From Spirochaetes bacterium GWE1_32_154 (lineage in GTDB: Bacteria; Spirochaetota; GWE2-31-10): 64,000 nt of DNA. Below, piece by piece: positions 8,791-16,247 of this stretch. The stretch lies in assembly GCA_001829315.1 (NCBI GenBank), contig MIAY01000025.1, forward strand, positions 62,928 through 126,927. The letters run 5' to 3'. Below the pieces are notes generated by a model. It was not told where the DNA came from and did no database searches. It worked only from the letters and a program-made list of their open reading frames with translations. Made by a program: the position numbers and the translations under genes. Position 1 is the first letter of the stretch, and the number at the start of each line of letters is the position of its first letter.

Positions 8791-9762
8791 ATGTATGTAC
8801 TAGTTGCCGGTGGAGCCGGTTATATTGGAAGTCACATAAGCAAAATGCTTACTAAAAGAGGTTATTCTGTAATTGTTCTTGATAATTTGTCACATGGTTA
8901 TAAAGAAGCTGTAAAATATGGTGAATTTATAGAAGGTGATATTTCAGATAAAGTGTTAGTTGACTCCATTTTTAAAAAATATTCTATTTCAGCAGTTATG
9001 CATTTTTGTGCTTTCATTGAAGTAGGGGAGTCTGTTGTTGATCCTGAAAAATATTATATTAATAATGTAAGTAACACTATTACCCTTATTGAAATGATGA
9101 GGAAAAATAATGTTAATAATTTTATTTTTTCTTCAACAGCTGCAACGTATGGTAATCCGGTGAAGATACCAATTGAAGAAGATGATTTAAAACAACCGAT
9201 TAATCCCTATGGCATGTCGAAGTTAATGATAGAGAATGTTCTTGATGATTACGATAAAGCGTATGGTTTTAAAAGCATTCGATTTCGTTATTTTAATGCT
9301 TCAGGTGCTGATCCTGAATGCGAAATCGGTGAGCGTCATCAACCCGAAACTCATTTAATACCATTGATTTTACAAGCAGCATCAGGATCGCGTGATTCTA
9401 TAAAAATTTATGGAACTGATTATCCGACAGATGATAAAACAGCTGTACGTGATTATGTTCATGTTAATGATTTAGCAGATGCACATATCAGAGGGCTTGA
9501 ATATTTACTAAAAACAGGAACAACGAACTACTTTAATTTGGGTTCCGGAACAGGGTATTCTGTTAAAGAAGTTATAGATATGGTTAAAAAATGTACCGGT
9601 AAAGAATTTAAGGTTATTGAAACCGAAAGAAGAGCAGGTGACCCTCCATTTCTTGTTGCTCAAAGTGAAAAAGCTAAAGAGATATTAGGATGGGGAGTTA
9701 CATACTCACTAGAAGATATTGTTAAAACAGCGTGGAATTGGCATTTAAGTCAAAGTAAATAG
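8791..9762 (+). CDS. galE: UDP-glucose 4-epimerase
   Basis: About 323 residues starting at ATG 8791, with GGAG 6 bases upstream; an in-frame TTG at 8779 has no such support. It is an extended short-chain dehydrogenase. GGAGYIGSH near residue 7 binds NAD, FSSTAATYGNP supplies the catalytic Ser/Thr, and YGMSK supplies the Tyr-x3-Lys pair. FRYFNASGADP, RDYVHVNDLADAH and RRAGDPPFLVA are typical GalE blocks. It interconverts UDP-glucose and UDP-galactose (or the GlcNAc forms) for envelope glycoconjugates. A glycosyltransferase gene follows 28 bp downstream on the same strand, consistent with a shared role in surface polysaccharide or glycolipid. Confidence 0.93.
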   Translation: MYVLVAGGAGYIGSHISKMLTKRGYSVIVLDNLSHGYKEAVKYGEFIEGDISDKVLVDSIFKKYSISAVMHFCAFIEVGESVVDPEKYYINNVSNTITLIEMMRKNNVNNFIFSSTAATYGNPVKIPIEEDDLKQPINPYGMSKLMIENVLDDYDKAYGFKSIRFRYFNASGADPECEIGERHQPETHLIPLILQAASGSRDSIKIYGTDYPTDDKTAVRDYVHVNDLADAHIRGLEYLLKTGTTNYFNLGSGTGYSVKEVIDMVKKCTGKEFKVIETERRAGDPPFLVAQSEKAKEILGWGVTYSLEDIVKTAWNWHLSQSK

Positions 9763-9790
9763 ATAGTTAAAAATAAAAAAAAAGGTTTTT

Positions 9791-11044
9791 ATGAAGTCAA
9801 AAAGGATTGCTTATTCACTGTGTGGTGAAGGTTTTGGACATTATGGTAGAAGTATCGGTATAATAAAAAGTCTTGCTTTTCGTTTTCCAGATCATTCAAT
9901 TGATGTGTATTGTTATGATTATACATTTGATATGATGACGCGGGATAAAGATTTACCTGATAATGTTACTGTTAATAAAATACCGGGTTTTCGTTTTAGA
10001 CATAATAAAAAAAGTAAGGTTGTATTTCTAAGAACGATTTTATTCAGTCGAAAAAATTGGATTACAGGCCTTAAATTACTGTGGATTGAAATTATCAGGT
10101 TTATTATACAGCCGGTTGTGAAATTGTTTGATAAGAAAACGACAATCGCTTATGAATGGACAAAAAAATATGTAAAAGACTTTGATCTTGCTATTGTTGA
10201 TTGGGAACCATTAATTCCAATAATATGTAAGTTAAGAAACAAAAAATATATTTCAATTGATAGTATTCATTTACTGGAGTATGCAGCCTATAGAAAAGAA
10301 GGTTTTTCAATAAAAGACTGGTATTATTTGCTTGTCAATAAATTACTCATAAAAGTCTGGTCTCCATTATCAAATATCTCACTTATTACTACAATTTATA
10401 ATTTTAAAATAAGAAATAAATATGCTTCAAAAATTTATGAAGTAGGTCCGCTTGTCAGAAAGGAAATGGTTGAGATTAAAGATCAGGTCGTATATGAAGA
10501 TTTTATACTTGTTTATGTCAGGAAAGTTGTAAGAGCTACAATTCTTCCTGTTATTAAAAAATTTACGTCTGAAAAAATTATTGTTTTTACAGAGGATTTG
10601 ACGGAAATTGAAAGAGAACAGTATTCAGCATCTCATATTCAATTTCATGATGTTGACCCTAAAATATTTGTTGATTATTTAAGAAGAAGTAAGGCAGTTC
10701 TTTCTACGTCCGGTTATACTTTAATTTCTGAATCGGTTATTTTGAAAAAACCTTTTTTTGCGATTGTTCTTGGTGGTATATTAGGTTTTGAACAGAAATT
10801 AAGTTTATATTCACTTCAAAAATCAGGTTGTGGTGACGGGTGTACCATAAAAGATTTTAATATCGATAAATTGCAGGATTTTTCATCAAAAATAGCACAT
10901 TTTACTGAAGTACTGCAAAGCAAAGATTTTGTTGATGATACAGAAAGAGTGTGTGATATTATTTCAGAAGTAATTAGTGATATGTCAGTTTTTGATAATT
11001 TCGTAAGGATTCTTCAGGAAAGAGACGCTATGCTAAAAGGTTGA
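9791..11044 (+). CDS. MurG/GT28-like glycosyltransferase
   Basis: 417 residues, no signal peptide, strongly basic and aromatic in the N-terminal half. The first 25 residues (SLCGEGFGHYGRSIGIIKSL) contain the glycine-rich GxGxGHxxRS loop of GT-B enzymes of the GT28/COG1819 type. The C-terminal lobe has FVDYLRRSKAVLSTSGYTLI followed by SESVILKKPFFAIV. This resembles the donor-binding region of that family, where a Ser/Thr-Gly-Gly loop precedes an E-x7-P motif. I infer transfer of a sugar from a UDP donor to a lipid or other envelope acceptor. It follows galE closely. The exact product is not predictable. Its last 17 bases overlap a small ORF on the other strand. Confidence 0.75.
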   Translation: MKSKRIAYSLCGEGFGHYGRSIGIIKSLAFRFPDHSIDVYCYDYTFDMMTRDKDLPDNVTVNKIPGFRFRHNKKSKVVFLRTILFSRKNWITGLKLLWIEIIRFIIQPVVKLFDKKTTIAYEWTKKYVKDFDLAIVDWEPLIPIICKLRNKKYISIDSIHLLEYAAYRKEGFSIKDWYYLLVNKLLIKVWSPLSNISLITTIYNFKIRNKYASKIYEVGPLVRKEMVEIKDQVVYEDFILVYVRKVVRATILPVIKKFTSEKIIVFTEDLTEIEREQYSASHIQFHDVDPKIFVDYLRRSKAVLSTSGYTLISESVILKKPFFAIVLGGILGFEQKLSLYSLQKSGCGDGCTIKDFNIDKLQDFSSKIAHFTEVLQSKDFVDDTERVCDIISEVISDMSVFDNFVRILQERDAMLKG

Positions 11045-11204
11045 TATTGTTTCCTATTCCTTCTCTCATTTGAGAGTTTATTGCATTTGATAAACTTAGT
11101 GCAATGTTTGTTTTTGCTATGGATGCTTCTGAAATAAATCGATTAATACTGTTTGTCATTGAAAATATTCTATTGTATGTTGCAATCGTAGTTATTGACG
11201 GCAT
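11028..11204 (-). CDS. small ORF (58 residues) with a strong ribosome-binding site
   Basis: ATG at 11204 is preceded by GAGGAGGAG at good spacing, the strongest Shine-Dalgarno in this part of the window, and the frame ends with TAG at 11028. The product is 58 residues, rich in Asn, Ser, Ile and Thr, with no signal peptide or clear membrane segment. It begins MPSITTIATYNRIFSMTNSI. It is probably a single amphipathic helix after a short N-terminus. I do not recognise it. It overlaps the last 17 bases of the glycosyltransferase gene tail to tail. The evidence is the ribosome-binding site plus the absence of any competing gene. Confidence 0.5.
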   Translation of the reverse strand: MPSITTIATYNRIFSMTNSINRFISEASIAKTNIALSLSNAINSQMREGIGNNINLLA

Positions 11205-11302
11205 TATACTCCTCCTCGGGCAATCTAAAAATCAAAATAATTGATTGTCAGAATTATATTATAGATATGTTTTCGGAATATAATAAAAAACCTTAAGAGT
11301 TT

Positions 11303-11333
11303 CCACCACAGAGGCCCAGAGATCACAGAGAAA
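11303..11333. repeat. CACAGAG-type short repeat (intergenic remnant)
   Basis: Three spaced copies of a CAGAG core occur within 31 bases (CCACAGAGG, CCAGAG, TCACAGAG), just downstream of pgsA. Multi-copy CACAGAG/CTCTGTG strings are common intergenic repeats in many environmental bacteria. A degraded relative may lie at 57688-57718. Function unknown. Confidence 0.4.
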
Positions 11334-11382
11334 TTTTTCAAGGTTATGGTTTTTTTCTAAGATTTAATAGAGGAAATACTCT

Positions 11383-12021
11383 TTATTTTGATGTATTTGC
11401 AGTTTTCAATATTTTCTTTAAATTGACAAGGTAAATAATCATACTCATTACAGAAAGGAATACAATTATTGAAAAAAGGATAAGTGATGTAATCCGGGTT
11501 ATTTTGTCAATTAGTACTGTGTTTATATGATATAACTGCATAATTTGTGATGCGATAATCATAATTAAAATGATCATTGAGAAAATACACTGAGCAAACA
11601 TTTTAAGTTTACCATAAATACTTGCAGGAAGTGAGCTGCCTTTACTTTTTACAAGAGGACGAATAATTAAATGCATCGATAATTCTCTAATAACGATAAT
11701 AAATAAGTAAACCGGATTCATAAGTTTGATTATGGTGAACGTAGCAAATACAATCATAAAGAAAATAGAATCAGTTAAAGGATCCAGGTGTTTACCTATG
11801 TCAGTAACAATATTTAATTTTCTTGCATAATATCCGTCAAGTCCGTCACTGATTATAGCAAGAAGAAATATAACTAAAGCAATTATTTGAAGGATAAGGT
11901 TTCTTTGTAGTTGATTTATATCAGAAATAATAATAAAAAATAATACAAGAAAAGCTATACCGAAGAAAATTCGGGATAATGATAATAAATTAGGTAAATT
12001 AAATAATTCTTTTTGTTTCAT
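11383..12021 (-). CDS. pgsA: CDP-diacylglycerol--glycerol-3-phosphate 3-phosphatidyltransferase
   Basis: 212 residues with about five membrane segments. The CDP-alcohol phosphatidyltransferase signature is intact near residues 59-84: DGLDGYYARKLN, then GKHLDPLTD, matching DG-x2-AR-x8-G-x3-D-x3-D. The opening NLPNLLSLSRI is typical of PgsA, which makes phosphatidylglycerol phosphate in the inner membrane. A PssA-type substrate cannot be fully excluded, but the N-terminal motif favours PgsA. There is no recognisable ribosome-binding site before ATG 12021; a promoter 7 bases upstream suggests a leaderless message. It diverges from the chemoreceptor gene. Confidence 0.87.
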   Translation of the reverse strand: MKQKELFNLPNLLSLSRIFFGIAFLVLFFIIISDINQLQRNLILQIIALVIFLLAIISDGLDGYYARKLNIVTDIGKHLDPLTDSIFFMIVFATFTIIKLMNPVYLFIIVIRELSMHLIIRPLVKSKGSSLPASIYGKLKMFAQCIFSMIILIMIIASQIMQLYHINTVLIDKITRITSLILFSIIVFLSVMSMIIYLVNLKKILKTANTSK

Positions 12022-12028
12022 AGATGTT

Positions 12029-12056
12029 ACTATAACAGATTAAAAAACAAAGTCAA
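12029..12056 (-). promoter_or_regulatory. candidate promoter giving a leaderless pgsA transcript
   Basis: Read on the minus strand, TTGACT (12056-12051) and TATAGT (12034-12029) are 16 bases apart. The predicted start point is at 12022-12021, the first base of the pgsA ATG. The intervening AACATCT has no Shine-Dalgarno match. Confidence 0.5.
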
Positions 12057-12133
12057 AATAACTTTCAACTATTAACAATATTTTTACTAATTTTTATTGT
12101 TTTTTAGTCGAAAATAATAGAATGTTATCTTTC

Positions 12134-12161
12134 TAAAGTTTTTTTTTATATAATCCGGCAA
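12134..12161 (+). promoter_or_regulatory. candidate sigma-28 (flagellar-type) promoter of the chemoreceptor gene
   Basis: TAAAGTTT at 12134-12141 is an exact match to the sigma-28 -35 element. TCCGGCAA at 12154-12161 matches five of eight bases of GCCGATAA, at a spacing of TAAA-N16. It lies 40 bases upstream of the chemoreceptor start. An overlapping TATAAT-like sequence means a housekeeping promoter is also possible. Confidence 0.35.
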
Positions 12162-12200
12162 AGACGGCATAAGTATATTGATTTAGTGGAGTTTAAATAA

Positions 12201-14738
12201 ATGAAAATATTTAATAAACGAGTAATGAAGTTAAAATGGCGACTTTTATTAATAATTTTACCTGTAGCTATTATTCCAATTTCGATTATTATAATCTTTA
12301 TATATGGAAGAATATTTAATTACCTTGAAAAAGAAAGACGAACTCTTAATGATACCATGGTGTATCAGATTACAAAGAATATTAATAATTCATACGAAAA
12401 AACAATTGCTAAAATACCGGGAATTATTACAAAGAGTGAGATTAATGATAATATTTATCTTAATAAATTTAATAGTATGATTCATGAAAAAGAAATTGAT
12501 GACAGAGTAAATGGTTTAGATTCAAATCGTACAGGGTTACGTGAACTTCTAAATACGCTTGACGTTACCGGTATTATTTATTTAGTCAATAAAAACCTGC
12601 CTTCATTGTCTACATTAAGAGATTATAAAGTATGGGTTGGGGGGAGTGTTAATGAGGAGCCTCAGTTTGATCGATTTGTAAATAATGATCCGATTTATAC
12701 GAAGATGAATGATTATATTACCGTTTCATCGGAGGGGGCAAAAAATTCAAGACCGGTTTTTGGAAAATTAGCCCCAAATACATTTGCTCAGAGTGACAGT
12801 TATGTTGCGCTTACCTACCCGGTTGTTAATGTGCCTCAATCAAGTCCTGAACCCGGCAGTAGAGAATATAGTGTATATCTTATGATGTTATTGACAAATA
12901 TGGGGTCGAGCGGTTATATTGCCGAAAATGTTAAAGATGTATCGAGTATAAATCAGGGAACTGTGTTTGTTCTTGATTATAAGAATGATATTTTATATTG
13001 TAATTATTTAAGAAAATATGGTGGTAGAGAACTTGATCCTGAATTTGATACTGATGAGGAATTAGGGGTTTATGCTGAATATATTACCGCTGATGAAGAG
13101 ATATTACAAAAACCTGAAATCCGGAATGCATTATCTGAAACCTATGAAAAAGAGGATTCTATCTATAATTCGAGTATATTAAGAGTTAAACATGATGAGA
13201 ATAGTTACCAGACATTTATAATTAATTCAGAAAAAATTAACGGAATGAATTCCGGGGTTAAAATTGTATTTTTATATCCGAGAGAAGTTATTGGTATTAC
13301 GATTAATCGAATAATAATGCAAATTATGGTTCTTGTTGTTATATTTGTTATCATAATATTTTTTATTTCAGTTCTGGTAAGTAATTCTTTAATTGTTCCA
13401 ATATCAAGGCTTGATTATGCAACAAATAAAGTAAGTCAGGGGTATCTTGATGTAGAAATAAATACTGAATCAAGAGATGAGATTGGTTCATTATATAAAA
13501 ATTTCAAAAGGATGATTAAAACAATCAATGAAGTATTATCAAATATTCAAAAATCATCAAACGATTTAATCGGCTTTCAGGTTACTCTTGATAAAGTAAT
13601 TTCAAATTTTGAGGGCAGTATAAATCTTCAGGCCAGTATGGTTAATGATAGTACAATACAATTTAATATTCTCAATGACTCAATAAAAAATGTTGTTGAT
13701 AATGTAAAATCTTCATTAAATATAACTAAAAAATCTCAAGTGCAGGTTCAGGAAGCAAATCAGCGTGTTAATGAAATGGTTGATGAAATTAAGGCGATTG
13801 CTGATACGAGTAATAAAATCAGTTCGATAACAGAATTAATCAATGGTATTTCAGAACAGACAAGACTTTTGTCACTGAATGCAGCTATTGAAGCAAGCCG
13901 TTCGGGTGAGGCCGGAAAAGGTTTTAATGTTGTCGCCTCAGAAATCAGAAAACTTGCTTCTCAATCTAATCAGGCCGCTAATGAAATCGGCGGTCTTATC
14001 AAAATGAATGACAAAAAGATTAAGGCCGGCGTTAATAAAACGAAGGAAATCAGTGAGGCTTTACATGAAGTAAATGTAAGTTTTAATTTTCTGACTGAAG
14101 CGGTAAATAAGATTTCAACATCAGCGGATGAAGAGTATACGGGAAGTCAAAAAATAATGGAAGTTATATTTGCTATTTCTCAAGAAGCTGAAAATAATAT
14201 CAAACTTATTAAGGAACTATCCAAAACAAGAGATCAACTCTCAATGGAAGTTAAAAAAATGAGAAATCTTATTTTAGCATTTAAAGTTGAATCAACAGAA
14301 AAAGAAATCATTAATGATATCGGGGCTGATTATGGTACAATACAAAAGAAGTTGCTTAAGAAAAAAGCATTGATTGAATCAAAAACTAATAATAAAGAAG
14401 CGAAAATGACTGCGTTATTCAGGAAAAAGAATAAAGATTCACAAATTAATAGTGCTGATGATTTAAGGAAGCCGGTAAAATTAAAAAAGAATAATTTTAC
14501 TTTTAACAATTTAGGCTCGACAAAAAAAGAGGTTAAAGCAAAAGTTCCCGTGCATTTAGATAAAAATAAATTTGAAAAGAAAATAATTGGTAAAATTTTA
14601 AATGATAATGATAAAGATATTATCAGATTATCATATATATACGATGAATTTACTGAAAATTATGATCTTAAAAAAGATTTGACTGAAATTGATAAAAGAA
14701 AGGTTCAGGAAATTTTAACCGGTATAAAATATAAATAG
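12201..14738 (+). CDS. methyl-accepting chemotaxis protein
   Basis: 845 residues. TM1 lies near residues 13-39, followed by a large periplasmic sensor domain (about 40-370) with a dCache-like length. TM2 lies near 371-397, then HAMP (about 398-450, [20 protein letters not shown]). The cytoplasmic helical bundle carries the conserved hairpin tip, [20 protein letters not shown] then [20 protein letters not shown]. This tip contacts CheA and CheW. Unusually, about 150 residues follow the signalling domain. This basic, low-complexity tail ([17 protein letters not shown]) ends in a small helical segment ([13 protein letters not shown]). GGAG precedes the start. A sigma-28-like sequence lies upstream. 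The ligand is unknown. Confidence 0.93.
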   Translation: MKIFNKRVMKLKWRLLLIILPVAIIPISIIIIFIYGRIFNYLEKERRTLNDTMVYQITKNINNSYEKTIAKIPGIITKSEINDNIYLNKFNSMIHEKEIDDRVNGLDSNRTGLRELLNTLDVTGIIYLVNKNLPSLSTLRDYKVWVGGSVNEEPQFDRFVNNDPIYTKMNDYITVSSEGAKNSRPVFGKLAPNTFAQSDSYVALTYPVVNVPQSSPEPGSREYSVYLMMLLTNMGSSGYIAENVKDVSSINQGTVFVLDYKNDILYCNYLRKYGGRELDPEFDTDEELGVYAEYITADEEILQKPEIRNALSETYEKEDSIYNSSILRVKHDENSYQTFIINSEKINGMNSGVKIVFLYPREVIGITINRIIMQIMVLVVIFVIIIFFISVLVSNSLIVPISRLDYATNKVSQGYLDVEINTESRDEIGSLYKNFKRMIKTINEVLSNIQKSSNDLIGFQVTLDKVISNFEGSINLQASMVNDSTIQFNILNDSIKNVVDNVKSSLNITKKSQVQVQEANQRVNEMVDEIKAIADTSNKISSITELINGISEQTRLLSLNAAIEASRSGEAGKGFNVVASEIRKLASQSNQAANEIGGLIKMNDKKIKAGVNKTKEISEALHEVNVSFNFLTEAVNKISTSADEEYTGSQKIMEVIFAISQEAENNIKLIKELSKTRDQLSMEVKKMRNLILAFKVESTEKEIINDIGADYGTIQKKLLKKKALIESKTNNKEAKMTALFRKKNKDSQINSADDLRKPVKLKKNNFTFNNLGSTKKEVKAKVPVHLDKNKFEKKIIGKILNDNDKDIIRLSYIYDEFTENYDLKKDLTEIDKRKVQEILTGIKYK

Positions 14739-14767
14739 AAGGTATTTTTTAATATCCTAAAGGTGTT

Positions 14768-15562
14768 ATGCGTATGAAAGTTCTTTTTCTTGGTGAAATT
14801 GTAGGGATTCCTGCAGTGAAACAGATACGAAAAAAAATTACTAAAATAATTGAAAAGTATCACATTGATTTTGTTATTGCAAATGGCGATGGTGCTTCAG
14901 ACGGTTATGGAATACTTGCCGAAACTGCGTCGGAATTATTGGACTGCGGGATTAATGTTGTTACCGGAGGCGATTTAATATTTAACAAAAAGAATATTAA
15001 GGACTTTATTGAAATCAATCATACTATATTGCGTCCTGCAAATTTATCAGAGAAGTCTCCCGGTAGAGGTTATGGCGTTTTTGTAACTGATTCCGGTGTT
15101 CGAATTGGTGTCATTTCCATTTTGGGAAGAACAAATTTCATTAAAATATTTGCCAATGATCCTTATAAAGCATGCGAAAGTATTGTTGAGCATATAAAAC
15201 AGGAATGTGATCTGATTATAGTTGATTTTCATGGTGGAACAACAAGTGAAATCCAATCAATGCAATGGCATTTAGCAGGTTCTGTTACTGCTGTATTAGG
15301 GACGAATTTAAGAGTTTTAACCGCTGATAATCGCATTTTATATGATCATACCGCTGTAATAACCGGTACCGGATTATGTTCGGCAATTGATAGTGTAGGT
15401 GGTTTTGATCCTGAAATTGAAGCAAGAAAAATGATTACCGGTAGATTTTTATATTCAAAAATACTGAAAGAAAATATTTATTTACAAGGTGTAATTATTG
15501 AAGCTGACCAGTCAACCGGAAAGGCGTTGTCAATTGATATAATAAATGAATCATTACATTGA
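14768..15562 (+). CDS. YmdB/TIGR00282-type metallophosphoesterase homologue with missing metal ligands
   Basis: 264 residues, the right length for the YmdB family, cyclic-nucleotide phosphodiesterases with a two-metal site. The fold is clear throughout: MKVLFLGEIVG, DFVIANGDGAS, LRPANLSEKSPGRGYGV, LIIVDFHGGTTSE, VTAVLGTNLRVLTADNRIL. Relative to the family pattern, the ligands are changed at nearly every position. GDIVG reads GEIVG, NGEN reads NGDG, GNHTW reads GDLIF, and GTHTHVQTAD reads GTNLRVLTAD, so three His and one Asn are lost. Only the His of DFH remains. I infer a non-catalytic, perhaps ligand-binding or scaffold, protein. It follows the chemoreceptor gene by 29 bp and is likely cotranscribed. 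Confidence 0.82.
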   Translation: MRMKVLFLGEIVGIPAVKQIRKKITKIIEKYHIDFVIANGDGASDGYGILAETASELLDCGINVVTGGDLIFNKKNIKDFIEINHTILRPANLSEKSPGRGYGVFVTDSGVRIGVISILGRTNFIKIFANDPYKACESIVEHIKQECDLIIVDFHGGTTSEIQSMQWHLAGSVTAVLGTNLRVLTADNRILYDHTAVITGTGLCSAIDSVGGFDPEIEARKMITGRFLYSKILKENIYLQGVIIEADQSTGKALSIDIINESLH

Positions 15563-15574
15563 TTTGTTAAGCTA

Positions 15575-16108
15575 TTAATCAATGTAGAAATAGTTGTAAA
15601 ATCGTAACAGAATTGAATGATCATCCGGTTTGTAGAGATTGGCTTGAAGTAAAAAAATATCTTTTTTTTGTATTGATCTGTTTTTTTGCGACCAGACATT
15701 ACGTGATTCTTTTTTTATTTGAGTAATATTTATCATAAGAACAACATCTGATTTTAAATAGTTTGCAATTGCCATTAGATCGTTTTCAGATGGAAATTTG
15801 TTAAGTATTTCTTTAATCGACTGGTCTTTTTCGAGTATATCTTTTTGTAATACAATTTTTATTGTATGTTTTTTTGATGAATCAGATATCAATGTTTCAA
15901 TATTGTTTTTTAAATTTACTTCATTAAAATCAGAAATATTGAGTAAATTGATGTCAAATATCAGTATTTCAATGTTCTTTGGTAAATTCCGGGATAGCTG
16001 ATTAAATAAATCATCTATGATTTTATTACTGCTATTTATTATAAGTGGCGATTGTTGAGAATATGCGAAAGTAGTTATGAAAAATAAAAAAAAATACAAT
16101 CGTTTCAA
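15575..16108 (-). CDS. small exported protein, unknown function
   Basis: 177 residues with a signal peptide (FFLFFITTFAYSQQ). The start is TTG at 16108, supported by GGAG 6 bases upstream. The mature part alternates strands and helices (NIEILIFDI, HTIKIVLQKDILEKDQSI, ANYLKSDVVLMINITQIKKE). That is reminiscent of small periplasmic CsgG/FlgO/LpoB-type folds, but I cannot assign a family. It converges with the YmdB-like gene (12 bp apart). Confidence 0.6.
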   Translation of the reverse strand: MKRLYFFLFFITTFAYSQQSPLIINSSNKIIDDLFNQLSRNLPKNIEILIFDINLLNISDFNEVNLKNNIETLISDSSKKHTIKIVLQKDILEKDQSIKEILNKFPSENDLMAIANYLKSDVVLMINITQIKKESRNVWSQKNRSIQKKDIFLLQANLYKPDDHSILLRFYNYFYID

Positions 16109-16247
16109 TTCAACTCCAAAGAATTATGATATAATCCGTGTATTGTAATAAATAAACAACTATATAACAAGAATAAAATTGTAAATAGTATGGCATTTTT
16201 ACGGCTTTTGTAAAAAGATTGACTAATATTGATTATGCAGGGATAGA

